Assembly (NCBI RefSeq): GCF_027922265.1
Contig: NZ_BSFI01000007.1
Location: 66,755 to 130,754 of the forward strand
Direction: 5' to 3'
From: Hansschlegelia plantiphila
Lineage (GTDB): Bacteria; Pseudomonadota; Alphaproteobacteria; Rhizobiales; Methylopilaceae
DNA: 64,000 nt
Shown piece after piece: positions 53,902-63,937 of this stretch. The notes below the pieces were generated by a model. The model made no database searches. It had not been told where the DNA came from and saw nothing but the letters and a program-made list of their open reading frames with translations. The stretch's first letter is position 1; every line of letters starts with the position of its first letter. Position numbers and translations under genes: made by a program.

Positions 53902-54645
53902 ATGGCCGCCTACGACTTCACCTCCACCCGCCTTTTCGTGGACGACGCGCTCGCCGAGGGCGCGGAGGTCGCGCTCGGCGATTCGCAGGCGAACTACGTC
54001 CGCAACGTCATGCGGATGGCGGCGGGCGATGGTCTGCTGCTGTTCAACGGCCGCGACGGCGAGTGGGGCGCGCGGATCGCGGAGGTCGCGAAGAAGCGGG
54101 TCGTGCTGGTCGCGGAGCGGCGCCTGAGGGAGCAGACCCCGCCGGGCCGCCTGCGCTACCTGTTCGCGCCGCTGAAACACGCGCGGCTCGACTACATGGT
54201 TCAGAAAGCGGTCGAGATGGGCGCCTCGCGCCTGTCCCCCGTCATCACCCGTCGCACCCAGGCCGCCCGCGTGAATCTGGACCGCATGCGCGCCAACGCG
54301 GTCGAGGCCGCCGAGCAATGCGGCGTGCTGGCGATCCCCGAGGTCGACGAGCCGGCGCCGCTGGCGCGGGTTCTCGACGGCTGGCCCGAAGGCGACGCGC
54401 TCATCTTCTGCGACGAGGACGCCGGCGCCGGCGATCCGCTCGTCCCGCTCGTGGCTCTCCGCGGACGCCCCGTCGCGGTGCTGATCGGCCCGGAGGGTGG
54501 GTTCGACCCGGAGGAGCGGGCCGCGCTGCTGCGATCGCCGTCGATCGTCCGGCTGACGCTCGGGCCGCGCATCCTGCGGGCCGACACGGCGGCTGTCGCG
54601 GCGCTGGCGCTTGTCCAGGCCGTAGCCGGAGACTGGCGGGTCTAA
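53902..54645 (+). CDS. rsmE: 16S rRNA (uracil(1498)-N3)-methyltransferase
   Basis: A 247-residue SPOUT methyltransferase. Features: N-terminal PUA-like part (TRLFVDDALAEG, RNVMRMAAGDGLLLFNGRDG), PLKHARLDYMVQKAVEMGAS, and the knot motif VLIGPEGGFDPEERAALL then LGPRILRADTAAVAALAL. It methylates U1498 in the decoding region of 16S rRNA. ATG 53902 has GGGAG upstream. In many Rhizobiales ubiA-rsmE-gshA are adjacent; here two L,D-transpeptidase genes sit between rsmE and gshA. Confidence 0.96.
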   Translation: MAAYDFTSTRLFVDDALAEGAEVALGDSQANYVRNVMRMAAGDGLLLFNGRDGEWGARIAEVAKKRVVLVAERRLREQTPPGRLRYLFAPLKHARLDYMVQKAVEMGASRLSPVITRRTQAARVNLDRMRANAVEAAEQCGVLAIPEVDEPAPLARVLDGWPEGDALIFCDEDAGAGDPLVPLVALRGRPVAVLIGPEGGFDPEERAALLRSPSIVRLTLGPRILRADTAAVAALALVQAVAGDWRV

Positions 54646-54891
54646 AGCGGGCCGCATCCTCGCTTCACCGACGTTGACGGCCTGTTAACCATAGCTTCGC
54701 AACGTTGAAGGACGGACAGCGCGCGATGGGCTGGCCGGCTTTTCCTGCGTTGCCGAAATATCGCACTGCGGGGCGATCGCCGCGGGCCGGCAAACTTGGC
54801 ATGCCGCGGAGACGCGGAGCGGCGTATAGCCGTGATGGCGCCGTCGACACGCGACGGAGTTGGATCTTTGAGTCGAGTGCGAACGTCTCCC

Positions 54892-55632
54892 ATGTCGACA
54901 GCCTTTATTCCCGCAGGCGTTCGCGCCGCTGCAACAGTTTGGGCGCGACGCGCCGTCGTGGCGGCGCTGCCCGTGCTGCTCGCCGCCTGCGCAGCCTCGC
55001 AACCGCTGCCGTCCGCAAGCCCCGCCGCGCCGATCGCCTTCGCGCCGGCGCCCGTGCCTGCGTCCCCCGTGTTTTCGTCGGATGCGTCCGACGCGGTCCG
55101 CTACAGCGACACCGCGAACCCCGACGAGCCGTTCCCCGTCAAGGCGGTCAATCTCGCGAAGGTCGATCCCCAGTTCCTGAAGCAGGTCGTGCCGAACACC
55201 ACGGGCGAAGCGCCGGGCACCATCGTCATCGACCCGCATGAGCGGCACCTCTACCTCGTCCAGAACGACGGCACCGCGATCCGCTACGGCGTGGGCGTCG
55301 GCCGCGAGGGCTTCGCCTGGAGCGGTCAGGCCTATATCCGCCGCAAGCTCGAGTGGCCCGACTGGCACCCGCCGGCAGAGATGGTGGCGCGCGATCCGCA
55401 CGCCCGTCCCTACGCCGACGGCATGCCCGGCGGCCCCGGCAATCCTCTGGGCGCGCGCTCCATGGCGCTCTGGGAAGGCAATCGCGACACGCTGTTCCGC
55501 ATCCACGGCACCATCGAGCCGTACTCGATCGGCAAGGCGGTGTCGTCGGGCTGCATCCGCATGATGAACCAGGACGTCATCGACCTTTATTCCCGCGTGC
55601 CGCTCGGCACCAAGGTCGTCGTCCGCGGTTGA
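54892..55632 (+). CDS. L,D-transpeptidase, lipoprotein-like (first of tandem pair)
   Basis: A YkuD-domain enzyme of about 246 residues that forms 3-3 peptidoglycan cross-links or attaches lipoproteins. The active site is RIHGTIEPYSIGKAVSSGCI followed by RMMN, with catalytic Cys221. The N-terminus has a hydrophobic stretch and lipobox LLAAC (Cys33), predicting lipid anchoring. ATG 54892 is chosen because it leads straight to the signal; ATG 54835 is possible and no start has a strong ribosome site. A perfect hairpin lies between this gene and its paralogue. Confidence 0.92.
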   Translation: MSTAFIPAGVRAAATVWARRAVVAALPVLLAACAASQPLPSASPAAPIAFAPAPVPASPVFSSDASDAVRYSDTANPDEPFPVKAVNLAKVDPQFLKQVVPNTTGEAPGTIVIDPHERHLYLVQNDGTAIRYGVGVGREGFAWSGQAYIRRKLEWPDWHPPAEMVARDPHARPYADGMPGGPGNPLGARSMALWEGNRDTLFRIHGTIEPYSIGKAVSSGCIRMMNQDVIDLYSRVPLGTKVVVRG

Positions 55633-55700
55633 ACCACCGTTCCGGATCCGCCTCGGGGGAGAGCGGGTCCACGTCGGGCGCCTTGAGCGCCCGCCAGTGA

Positions 55701-55734
55701 TCGGCCGGGCCGCCTTTCGGGGCGGCCCGGCCGA
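55701..55734 (+). terminator. Perfect 14-bp hairpin between tandem L,D-transpeptidase genes
   Basis: TCGGCCGGGCCGCC (55701-55714) and GGCGGCCCGGCCGA (55721-55734) pair perfectly around the loop TTTCGG. It lies 68 bp after one gene and 29 bp before the next. No T-run follows, so it may act as a weak terminator or as an mRNA-stabilising/attenuating element setting the ratio of the two enzymes. Confidence 0.6.
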
Positions 55735-55763
55735 GACGCTCTGTTCAAAACGGATCCTCCCTT

Positions 55764-56450
55764 ATGACAAAACGCATCGTGACCCAGCAGGCCGTCATCG
55801 GCCTGAGCCGCCGCGCCTTCGTGTCGGCTCTCCCGCTAGCGCTCGGCGCCTGCGCGGGGATGCCGAGCTTCGACATGGGCGATCTGTTCGACGGCGACAG
55901 TGGCTTCGACTATTCCGAGATCTACGGCCCCAAGCCGCAGGAGCAGTTTCCGCTTGCGGCGCTGCCGTGGCGCTCGCTCGATCCGACGGTGCTGCGCCGC
56001 CGGGTCGACGATCCGACCGGCGAGGCGGCGGGCACCATCGTCGTCGACACCTACAAGAAGCACCTTTATTACGTGCAGGGCGGCGGCAAGGCGGTGCGCT
56101 ACGGCATCGGCGTCGGCAAGGAAGGCTTCGAGTGGCAGGGCCGCGCGACGATCGCGCGAAAGGCCAAATGGCCGACCTGGACGCCGACGCCTGAAATGAT
56201 CCAGCGCGACCCCAAGCTCAACAAGCCGTGGGCAGGCGGCATGCCGGGGGGCCTCAGCAATCCGCTCGGCGCGCGCGCCCTGTATCTCTATCAGAACGGC
56301 CGCGACTCCTCCTATCGCATCCATGGCACCACCGAGCCGCGCTCGATCGGCAAGGCGATGTCGTCGGGCTGCATCCGGATGTTCAACCACGACGTCATCG
56401 ACCTCTACGACCGCGCGACCGTCGGGACCGAAGTGATGATCCTGTCGTAA
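55764..56450 (+). CDS. L,D-transpeptidase (second of tandem pair)
   Basis: A 228-residue YkuD enzyme paralogous to the upstream gene: GTIVVDTYKKHLYYVQGGGK, RYGIGVGKEGFEWQGRA and RIHGTTEPRSIGKAMSSGCI then RMFN, with catalytic Cys203. The N-terminus contains SRRAFVSALPLALGAC, that is, a twin-arginine-like motif plus a lipobox Cys30, so export may use Tat and lipid anchoring. Periplasmic cell-wall enzyme. The pair probably arose by duplication. Confidence 0.93.
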   Translation: MTKRIVTQQAVIGLSRRAFVSALPLALGACAGMPSFDMGDLFDGDSGFDYSEIYGPKPQEQFPLAALPWRSLDPTVLRRRVDDPTGEAAGTIVVDTYKKHLYYVQGGGKAVRYGIGVGKEGFEWQGRATIARKAKWPTWTPTPEMIQRDPKLNKPWAGGMPGGLSNPLGARALYLYQNGRDSSYRIHGTTEPRSIGKAMSSGCIRMFNHDVIDLYDRATVGTEVMILS

Positions 56451-56519
56451 GCCGACGACCTACTGGACGCTCCCCGGGCGACCACATAGTTGTCTGCGGC
56501 TGCGCCCTCAGGAGCCGCC

Positions 56520-57890
56520 ATGGCCCGCGACCAGAACGATCCAACCTTCATCGCCTCGCGGGACGAGCTCGTCGGCTGGTTCGAGGCCGGCTGCAAGCCG
56601 GTCGAAGCCTTCCGCATCGGGACTGAGCACGAGAAGTTTCCCTTCCGTCTCGCCGATCATTCGCCCGTCGAGTATGACGGCCCGGCGGGCATCCGCGCGC
56701 TGCTCGAAGGCATGCAGGGCCTCCTCGGCTGGGAGCCGATCCTCGAGGGCGACCACATCATCGGGCTCTACGACGTCACCGGCGGCGGCGCGATCAGCCT
56801 GGAGCCGGGCGGTCAGTTCGAGCTTTCCGGCGCACCGCTCGAGACGATCCACCAGACCTGCTCGGAGCTTCACGCGCATCTCGCGCAGGTCCGCGAGATC
56901 GCGAATCCGCTGGGCCTCGGGTTCCTCGGCCTCGGCATGAGCCCGAAATGGACGCTGGCCGAGACGCCGGTGATGCCCAAGGGCCGCTACGACATCATGA
57001 CCCGCTACATGCCGAAGGTCGGTCGCTACGGCCTCGACATGATGTACCGGACCTCGACCGTGCAGGTGAACCTCGACTTCTCGGACGAAGCCGACATGGT
57101 CAGGAAGATGCGGGTGGGCCTGGCGCTTCAGCCGATCGCGACCGCGCTGTTCGCCAATTCACCGTTCACCGAAGGCAAGCCGAACGGCTTCCTTTCGATG
57201 CGATCCGAGATCTGGCGCGACACCGACAACGCCCGCGCCGGCATGCTGCCCTTCGCCTTCGACGACGGCTTCGGTTTCGAGGCTTACGTCGACTACGCGC
57301 TCGACGTGCCGATGTATTTCGTGAAGCGCGGCGACCGCTATCATGACGTCGCCGGCGCCTCGTTCCGCGACCTGATCGACGGCAAGCTCGCGCAGTTGCC
57401 GGGCGAACTCCCGACCGTATCGGACTGGGCGAACCACCTCTCGACGATCTTCCCCGAGGTTCGGCTCAAGCGCTACATCGAGATGCGCGGCGCCGACTCG
57501 GGACCGACAGGCCGGATCTGCGCGCTGCCGTCCTTCTGGGTCGGACTGCTCTATCACCAGCCGAGCCTCGACGCGGCCTGGGAGCTCGTGAAGCGCTGGT
57601 CGGCGGAAGAGCGTGAGGCGCTGCGCGACGCCGTCCCGCGCGAGGGCCTCGCCGCCCGGATCGGCAACCGAACCGTGCTCGATGTCGCCCGCGACGCGCT
57701 CGCGCTCGCCGACGCCGGGCTGGAGGCGCGCGCCCGGATGAACAGCTTCGGCGACGACGAGCGCGTCCACCTGGCGCCGATCATGCGCGTCGCGCAGGAA
57801 GAGAAGAGCCTCGCCGAGACGCTGCTGCAGAAGTTCGAGGGGCCCTGGCGGCGCTCGGTCGAGCCGGCCTTCGACGAACTCGCCTATTAG
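56520..57890 (+). CDS. gshA: Glutamate-cysteine ligase, plant/alphaproteobacterial type
   Basis: A 456-residue enzyme for the first step of glutathione synthesis. Family motifs: FRIGTEHEKFPFR, GGGAISLEPGGQFELSGAPL, GLGFLGLGMSPKWTLAETPV, MMYRTSTVQVNLDFSDEADM and RGADSGPTGRICALPSFWVG. The alphaproteobacterial form is the ancestor of the plant enzyme and is redox-regulated there. Start ATG 56520 has AGGAG about 5-9 bases upstream. Glutathione also serves formaldehyde detoxification in many alphaproteobacteria. Confidence 0.97.
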   Translation: MARDQNDPTFIASRDELVGWFEAGCKPVEAFRIGTEHEKFPFRLADHSPVEYDGPAGIRALLEGMQGLLGWEPILEGDHIIGLYDVTGGGAISLEPGGQFELSGAPLETIHQTCSELHAHLAQVREIANPLGLGFLGLGMSPKWTLAETPVMPKGRYDIMTRYMPKVGRYGLDMMYRTSTVQVNLDFSDEADMVRKMRVGLALQPIATALFANSPFTEGKPNGFLSMRSEIWRDTDNARAGMLPFAFDDGFGFEAYVDYALDVPMYFVKRGDRYHDVAGASFRDLIDGKLAQLPGELPTVSDWANHLSTIFPEVRLKRYIEMRGADSGPTGRICALPSFWVGLLYHQPSLDAAWELVKRWSAEEREALRDAVPREGLAARIGNRTVLDVARDALALADAGLEARARMNSFGDDERVHLAPIMRVAQEEKSLAETLLQKFEGPWRRSVEPAFDELAY

Positions 57891-57918
57891 GGTCCCCGTC
57901 TCGGGCTGACGCGCGAAG

Positions 57919-58131
57919 TCAGCCCTTGCCGAGAGCGCGGGTTAGCGCCGCGTCCGGGCCGGAATAGGCCTCCTGACGCTCGACGCTCCAATAGCGCAGC
58001 TCCTCCAGCGGGATTTTCGCGCCGGTGACCGCGCAGCGGACGAAGCCGCCCGGGCGGATCACGCGGAAGTCGGCGTCGAGGTAACGCAGCTCCGCCTCCT
58101 CGGACGAGGGCGGTCGCTCATAACGGTTCAT
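57919..58131 (-). CDS. DUF2093 domain protein
   Basis: A 70-residue protein matching DUF2093: EAELRYLDADFRVIRPGGFV, RCAVTGAKIPLEELRYWSV and ERQEAYSGPDAAL. A CAVTG motif with one Cys suggests a small zinc-ribbon-like relic. Start ATG 58131 (MNRYERPPS) is the family start. In other Rhizobiales the gene often lies near xseA; here it is convergent with gshA. Function unknown. Confidence 0.92.
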   Translation of the reverse strand: MNRYERPPSSEEAELRYLDADFRVIRPGGFVRCAVTGAKIPLEELRYWSVERQEAYSGPDAALTRALGKG

Positions 58132-58328
58132 CGGCTCAAGGGTCTCCGGTCCGGCCTCCATATAGGCGTCGGACCGGGACGAGGCAAAGAGCGCCCTGTT
58201 CAGTCGTTCCTGACGGCAGTCGAGAATCGGTTGCTCCGTTCGCGCCCGCGCGTCCGACAAAAGGCGCGTTGCGTCGCAACAGAGGCCGCCGCAGAGTGCC
58301 GCCTTTCCAAAAGAAGACCGCGCCATTC

Positions 58329-58811
58329 ATGACCGCCGCCCTCCAGCCGCTGGACGACGCCCACGAACACGGGCCCAAGATCGCGTTCGAAGATCTCGAG
58401 GTCGGCCAGACCGCCGAGATCCGGCACGAGGTGTCGGAGGAGGGCGTGAAGACCTTCGCCGCGCTCACCGGCGACACCAACCCGATTCATCTGTCGGAAG
58501 CCTATGCGGCGAACACGCGCTTCGGGGGGCGGATCGCGCATGGGCTCTACACTGCGAGCCTGATCTCCGCGGTTCTCGGCACCCGGCTGCCGGGACCGGG
58601 CGCGGTCTATCTCTCCCAGACCATCAAGTTCCGCGCGCCGGTGCGGCTCGGCGACGTCGTGGTCGCGCAGGTCGAGATCACCTCGCTCGACCCCGGCCGG
58701 CAGCGCGCGACGTTCTTTTGCACCTGCACGGTCGGCGACAAGGTGGTGCTCGACGGCGAGGCCCAGGTCATGGTGCCGACCCGCGACGAGATCGAAGCGG
58801 AGCTCGCCTGA
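58329..58811 (+). CDS. MaoC-like (R)-specific enoyl-CoA hydratase
   Basis: A 160-residue hotdog-fold protein. The hydratase-2 motif is DTNPIHLSEAYAANTRFGGR followed by IAHGLYTASLISAVLG, with catalytic Asp49 and His54. It would hydrate trans-2-enoyl-CoA to (R)-3-hydroxyacyl-CoA, linking fatty-acid oxidation to polyhydroxyalkanoate synthesis (PhaJ-like). ATG 58329 is the likely start; the upstream frame extension is Arg-rich and unconvincing. It is 123 bp upstream of ribF. Confidence 0.9.
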   Translation: MTAALQPLDDAHEHGPKIAFEDLEVGQTAEIRHEVSEEGVKTFAALTGDTNPIHLSEAYAANTRFGGRIAHGLYTASLISAVLGTRLPGPGAVYLSQTIKFRAPVRLGDVVVAQVEITSLDPGRQRATFFCTCTVGDKVVLDGEAQVMVPTRDEIEAELA

Positions 58812-58934
58812 TCGGCCGCACGCACTGACGCGACCCGCCGGCGGGCGCTTGCGCCGGGTCGATGCGGCGACCTCGCCCTTGACGGTGGACGCCCGCGCAG
58901 GCCATCTCGCGTCCGCGAAAAACCGTCGGACCCG

Positions 58935-59912
58935 ATGGCCGTTCCTTCTGCTTCCCCGCCGCTGCTGATCGACCCGCCCGACCTTCCCGCTGACCTGCGC
59001 GACGGTCATGTCGTCGTGGGCAATTTCGACGGCGTGCATCGCGGCCATGCGAGCGTGCTGCGTGAGGCGGCGGCGCCCGCGCACGCCGCCGGGCGCCCGG
59101 TCGTAGCCCTCACCTTCGAGCCGCATCCGCGGACCTTCTTCCGGCCCGACATCCCGCTGTTCCGCCTGACCGAGCGGGACGAGAAAGCCCGAATGCTCGC
59201 CCGCGCCGGCGCCGACGCGACGGTTGTGCTGACCTTCGACGAGACGCTCGCCGCGATCGACGCCGAGGCCTTCGTCGCCGATGTGCTGGCGAACCGGCTC
59301 GCCGCCCACACCGCGGTCGTCGGCTGGGACTTTCATTTCGGCCGCGGCCGCGAGGGCTCACCCTCGTTCCTGGCCGAGGCGGGCCCCCGTCATGGCATGT
59401 TCGTCGAGGTCGTCCCGCCTTACGGCGGGGCGACGCCGGTGTCGTCGAGCGCGATCCGCGACAAGCTGGCGAGCGGCGACGTCGTTGGCGCGAACCGGCT
59501 GCTCGGCCGTCGTTGGATCGTCGAGGGCGAGGTCGTCCACGGCGACAAGCGCGGCCGCGAGCTCGGCTTTCCAACCGCGAACGTCCGGCTTGCGCCGGAG
59601 ACGCGGCTCGCCCACGGCATCTACGCGGTCAAGGCGCTGGTCGACGACAGGGTCGTGGAGGGCGTGGCGAACTTCGGCCGCCGCCCGCAATTCATGGAGA
59701 ACGGCGCGCCGCTGTTCGAGCCTTATCTGCTCGATTTCTCGGGCGATCTCTACGGCAAGCGGTTGCGCTTCGAACTCGTCGCGCATCTGCGGCCGGAGGC
59801 GAAGTTCGACAGCGTCGAGGCGCTGATCGCCCAGATGGCCCGCGACGTCGAGGCGGCCCGCATGGCGCTCGCCGCCCCGGAAGACCCGCTCGCGCCAAGC
59901 GCGCTGACGTGA
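58935..59912 (+). CDS. ribF: Bifunctional riboflavin kinase/FAD synthetase
   Basis: A 325-residue enzyme making FMN and FAD. FAD synthetase half: VVVGNFDGVHRGHASVLREA, WDFHFGRGREGSPSFL and VSSSAIRDKLASGDVVGANR. Riboflavin kinase half from about residue 190: VHGDKRGRELGFPTANVRL and YAVKALVDDRVVEGVANFGR. Length is normal. In Rhizobiales ribF precedes ileS-lspA; here a diguanylate cyclase gene lies between. Confidence 0.97.
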   Translation: MAVPSASPPLLIDPPDLPADLRDGHVVVGNFDGVHRGHASVLREAAAPAHAAGRPVVALTFEPHPRTFFRPDIPLFRLTERDEKARMLARAGADATVVLTFDETLAAIDAEAFVADVLANRLAAHTAVVGWDFHFGRGREGSPSFLAEAGPRHGMFVEVVPPYGGATPVSSSAIRDKLASGDVVGANRLLGRRWIVEGEVVHGDKRGRELGFPTANVRLAPETRLAHGIYAVKALVDDRVVEGVANFGRRPQFMENGAPLFEPYLLDFSGDLYGKRLRFELVAHLRPEAKFDSVEALIAQMARDVEAARMALAAPEDPLAPSALT

Positions 59913-60001
59913 ACGCTGTCCCGGCCGGTGGGAAGGTGGGCGAGCGCTGCGCGACGACGCGAAATAGCTCTGCAATTTTTGCCGGCCTAGAGTTCGGAGC
60001 C

Positions 60002-60913
60002 ATGAAGCGTGCTGGCGCGATCATCCTGAAGTCGGCCGTTGCGGCGTGCCTGTCGGTCGTCGCGACCCTCGCGGTCGTCGTGACGGTCGTCCCCGCGATT
60101 GGCGGCGTGGTGGACGGCAACGCCTGGCTTATGTGCGTGATCTGCCCTCTCGTCGTGGCTGCGCCGGCGAGCGCGTGGCAGTTCTGGCAGAACGACCGGC
60201 AGCGGATGGCGCGGGCCGAACTCGCGGCTGTGCATGTCAAGCTCGACGAGGCCCACAGAGCGCTGGCGGCCGCCTATGACGAACTGGCTGAAAGGGCGAA
60301 GCACGACGATCTGACGGGGCTGCTCGGGCGAGGCGGCTTTCTCGAGGTCGCCGCGGAACGCCGCAGGTCGGGGGAGGGCTGGCTGATGATCCTCGACGTC
60401 GACCACTTCAAGACGATCAATGATCGCTTTGGTCACGCGATCGGGGACCGCGCCTTGCGCCAGGTGGCCGCGACGTTCATCGCGGCCGGACCCGCCGACG
60501 CCGTGTTCGGCCGGATCGGGGGGGAGGAGTTCGGCGCGGTCCTGTCCGCCAAGGACAGGGACGACGCGGTGCGGATCGCCGAAGCTCTGCGGCGTGAAAT
60601 CGCGGAAGCGCCGCTGCGGCTCGACGAGCCTGAGGCCGTCTCGTTGACCGTCAGCGCCGGCGTCGTGAGGCTGACGACCGGCGACACGCTTTCCGACGCC
60701 GTCCTGGCGGCCGACGAGTTGCTCTACGAGGCCAAGAGGAGCGGGCGCAACGCCGTCGCGTTCGCCGAGGCGGCTCCCCCCGCCGACGAACTCCGCGAAC
60801 TGACGCCGGTCGCCGCTCCGTCGCTCGCCGCCGCCGCGCGGTCGGCCCTCCGCCCCTCTGGCTTGTGCGACGGCGCGACCCTGCTACAAGGCACGGGCGC
60901 TTCGACAGCCTGA
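60002..60913 (+). CDS. Membrane diguanylate cyclase without I-site
   Basis: A 303-residue protein with two N-terminal helices (SAVAACLSVVATLAVVVTVV and AWLMCVICPLVVAAPASA), a coiled-coil linker (AELAAVHVKLDEAHRALAAA) and a GGDEF domain from HDDLTGLLGRGGFLEV. The active loop GRIGGEEFGAVL is GGEEF, so c-di-GMP synthesis is expected; the RxxD feedback site seen in the other two cyclases is absent. ATG 60002 is chosen since it opens the first helix. It splits the usual ribF-ileS neighbourhood. Confidence 0.9.
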   Translation: MKRAGAIILKSAVAACLSVVATLAVVVTVVPAIGGVVDGNAWLMCVICPLVVAAPASAWQFWQNDRQRMARAELAAVHVKLDEAHRALAAAYDELAERAKHDDLTGLLGRGGFLEVAAERRRSGEGWLMILDVDHFKTINDRFGHAIGDRALRQVAATFIAAGPADAVFGRIGGEEFGAVLSAKDRDDAVRIAEALRREIAEAPLRLDEPEAVSLTVSAGVVRLTTGDTLSDAVLAADELLYEAKRSGRNAVAFAEAAPPADELRELTPVAAPSLAAAARSALRPSGLCDGATLLQGTGASTA

Positions 60914-60990
60914 CGTGAGACGCGCCGCTTCAGCATCAGGTCGCTGACCGCCGCGGCGCGAAGCCAGTTCGACGAACATCCGGACGCCCG

Positions 60991-63924
60991 ATGCCCTCCG
61001 ACGCCACCGCCGCTTCGCGCGACTATTCCGAAACGCTGTTCCTGCCCAAGACGGATTTCCCCATGCGCGCGGGGCTGCCGCAGCGCGAGCCGGAATTCCT
61101 TGAGCGGTGGGCGCGCATCAAGCTCTACGAGCGGCTGCGCGAGGCCTCGGCCGGGCGGCGCAAATACGTGCTGCACGATGGGCCGCCTTACGCCAACGGG
61201 CACCTCCACATCGGCCATGCGCTCAACAAGGTGCTGAAGGACGTCGTCGTCCGCACCCGTCAGATGGGCGGCTTCGACGCCAATTACGTGCCGGGCTGGG
61301 ACTGCCACGGCCTGCCGATCGAGTGGAAGGTCGAGGAGGGCTACCGCGCCAAGGGGCTCAACAAGGACGACGTGCCGGTCATCGAGTTCCGGCAGGAATG
61401 CCGGACCTATGCGCAGCACTGGATCGGCGTGCAGTCGGAGGAGTTCCAGCGCCTCGGCGTGACCGGCGACTGGGCCGACCCCTACACCACGATGAAGTTC
61501 TCCGCCGAGGCGCAGATCGCCCGCGAGATCATGACCTTCGCCACGACCGGCCAGCTCTATCGCGGCTCGAAGCCGGTGATGTGGTCGGTCGTCGAGCGCA
61601 CCGCGCTCGCGGAAGCAGAGATCGAGTATCACGAGTTCACCAGCGACACGGTGTTCGTGGCGTTTCCCGTCAAGGACGGAGCGCTCGACGGCGCCTCGGT
61701 CGTGATCTGGACCACGACGCCCTGGACGCTGCCGGGGAACCGCGCGATCGCCTATTCGCCGAAGATCGCCTACGGCGTCTATGAGGTGACCGAGGCGCCG
61801 GAGGACAACTGGGCCAAGGTCGGCCAGCGCTTCGTGCTGGCGGACGGATTGGCGGAGGGCGTCTTTAAGGCCGCCAAAGTTCTTGGTTACCAAAAGCTTA
61901 AGACCGTTCCCGCATCCGATCTCGAAGGGCTGGTCGCAGCTCATCCGTTGCTTGAGCTTGGCTACGACTTCGCCGTTCCGCTGCTGCCGGGCGACCACGT
62001 CACGGACGACGCCGGCACAGGCTTCGTGCACACGGCGCCGGGACATGGCCGGGAGGACTTCGACCTCTGGGTCGACAGCAAGGCTGTGCTCGAGGCCCGT
62101 GGAATCTCATCGAGAATTCCGTATACGGTCGACGCGGAAGGCTTCCTGACCAAGGACGCGCCAGGCTTCGAAGGCCGCTCCGTCATCACCGACAAGGGCG
62201 ACAAGGGCGACGCCAACCAGGCGGTCATCCAGGCGCTGGTCGCGGCCGGCCGGCTCGTGGCGCGCGGCAAGCTGCGGCACCAGTACCCGCATTCCTGGCG
62301 GTCCAAGAAGCCCGTCATCTTCCGCAACACGCCGCAGTGGTTCATCCACATGGACCAGGACATCGCAGGTCCCGCCGACACGCTGCGCTCGCGCGCGCTC
62401 GCCGCGATCGACGCCACGGCGTTCCATCCGCCGCAGGGGCGCAACCGCCTGCGCGGCATGATCGAGCAGCGGCCGGACTGGGTGGTCTCGCGCCAGCGCG
62501 CCTGGGGCGTGCCGATCTGCGTCTTCGTCCACAAGCTGACGGGCGAACTGCTGAGCGACCGCAGCGTGGACACGCGCATCGCCGAGGCCTTCGAGCTCGA
62601 AGGCGCCGACGCCTGGTTCGCCGACGACGGCCGCCGCTTCCTCGGCAACGACTATTCGCTCGACGACTACGAGAAGGTCGGCGACATTCTCGACGTCTGG
62701 TTCGATTCCGGCTCGACCCACGCCTATGTGCTCGACCGGCGGCCGGACCTCAGCCCGAAGCGCGCGGTCGACGGCGGAGAGGATTTCGTCCTCTATCTCG
62801 AAGGCTCCGACCAGCACCGCGGCTGGTTCCATTCCTCGCTGCTGGAGAGCTGCGGAACGCGCGGCCGCGCGCCCTACGACGCGCTGCTGACGCACGGCTT
62901 CGTGCTCGACGAGCAGGGGCGGAAGATGTCGAAGTCGCTCGGCAACGTCGTCGCGCCGCAGGACATCATCAAGCAGTCAGGCGCCGACATCCTGCGGCTC
63001 TGGGTGGTGATGGCGGACTATGAGGACGACCTGCGCATCGGCCAGGAGATCCTGAAGACCACCACCGACGCCTACCGCAAGCTGCGCAACACGCTGCGCT
63101 GGATGCTCGGCACGCTCGCCCATTTCCATGAGAGCGACGCCGTCGCCTTCGCCGAGATGCCGGAGCTCGAGCGCTACATGTTGCACCGGCTCGCCGAGGT
63201 CGATCTGGAGATCGGCGCGGCCTACGACGCGTTCGACTTCAAGCGCGGCTTCGCAGGCCTGTTCACCTTCCTCACCAACGACCTTTCGGCCTTCTACTTC
63301 GACGTCCGCAAGGACGCGCTCTATTGCGACCCGGCGTCGTCGCTGACGCGCCGGGCCTGCCTCACCGTCGTCGACCGGCTGTTCCGCACCCTCGTGACGC
63401 GGCTGGCCGCCCTTCTGCCGTTCACGGCGGAGGAGACCTGGCTGTCTCGCTTCCCCTCCGACGAGGGCTCGGTGCATCTCGAGCTGTTCGCGCTCGCCGA
63501 CCCGTCCTGGCGCGACGAGGCGCTCGCGGCGAAGTGGGAGAAGGTGCGGCGCGTCCGGCGCGTGGTGACCGGGGCGCTCGAGATCGAACGCGCCGCGAAG
63601 CGCATCGGCTCGTCGCTCGAAGCTGCGCCCCTGGTCCATGTCACGGACCCGGAGCTTCTCGGCGCGCTCGAGGGCGTCGACCTCGCCGAGGTCGCGATCA
63701 CGAGCGCGGTGCGGCTCGTCTCGGACGAGGGCCCGGACGACGCGTTCCGCTTGGCCGAGATCCCCGGCGTCGCGGTGGTCCCGGCGCGCGCCGAGGGCCG
63801 CAAATGTGCGCGCTCCTGGAAGGTGACGCCGGACGTCGGCGCCGATCCCGAGTATCCCGACATCACCCCGCGCGACGCGCAGGCGATGCGGGAATGGACG
63901 GAAGCGGCGGAGAAGGCGGCGTGA
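60991..63924 (+). CDS. ileS: Isoleucine-tRNA ligase
   Basis: A 977-residue class I synthetase. The HIGH motif is [14 protein letters not shown] and the KMSKS motif is [15 protein letters not shown]. The editing domain shows [18 protein letters not shown] and [16 protein letters not shown]; the tRNA-binding end is [21 protein letters not shown] stretch near 61865-61935 is slightly AT-richer but aligns normally. The next gene, lspA, begins 14 bp after the stop, the standard ileS-lspA operon. Confidence 0.98.
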   Translation: MPSDATAASRDYSETLFLPKTDFPMRAGLPQREPEFLERWARIKLYERLREASAGRRKYVLHDGPPYANGHLHIGHALNKVLKDVVVRTRQMGGFDANYVPGWDCHGLPIEWKVEEGYRAKGLNKDDVPVIEFRQECRTYAQHWIGVQSEEFQRLGVTGDWADPYTTMKFSAEAQIAREIMTFATTGQLYRGSKPVMWSVVERTALAEAEIEYHEFTSDTVFVAFPVKDGALDGASVVIWTTTPWTLPGNRAIAYSPKIAYGVYEVTEAPEDNWAKVGQRFVLADGLAEGVFKAAKVLGYQKLKTVPASDLEGLVAAHPLLELGYDFAVPLLPGDHVTDDAGTGFVHTAPGHGREDFDLWVDSKAVLEARGISSRIPYTVDAEGFLTKDAPGFEGRSVITDKGDKGDANQAVIQALVAAGRLVARGKLRHQYPHSWRSKKPVIFRNTPQWFIHMDQDIAGPADTLRSRALAAIDATAFHPPQGRNRLRGMIEQRPDWVVSRQRAWGVPICVFVHKLTGELLSDRSVDTRIAEAFELEGADAWFADDGRRFLGNDYSLDDYEKVGDILDVWFDSGSTHAYVLDRRPDLSPKRAVDGGEDFVLYLEGSDQHRGWFHSSLLESCGTRGRAPYDALLTHGFVLDEQGRKMSKSLGNVVAPQDIIKQSGADILRLWVVMADYEDDLRIGQEILKTTTDAYRKLRNTLRWMLGTLAHFHESDAVAFAEMPELERYMLHRLAEVDLEIGAAYDAFDFKRGFAGLFTFLTNDLSAFYFDVRKDALYCDPASSLTRRACLTVVDRLFRTLVTRLAALLPFTAEETWLSRFPSDEGSVHLELFALADPSWRDEALAAKWEKVRRVRRVVTGALEIERAAKRIGSSLEAAPLVHVTDPELLGALEGVDLAEVAITSAVRLVSDEGPDDAFRLAEIPGVAVVPARAEGRKCARSWKVTPDVGADPEYPDITPRDAQAMREWTEAAEKAA

Positions 63925-63937
63925 CCGCCCTCGCGGG

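Noticed and set aside
61865..61935. Slightly AT-rich stretch in ileS as an insertion like that in glyS
   Set aside because: GC falls only to about 50%, and the encoded sequence continues the normal editing domain without extra length.
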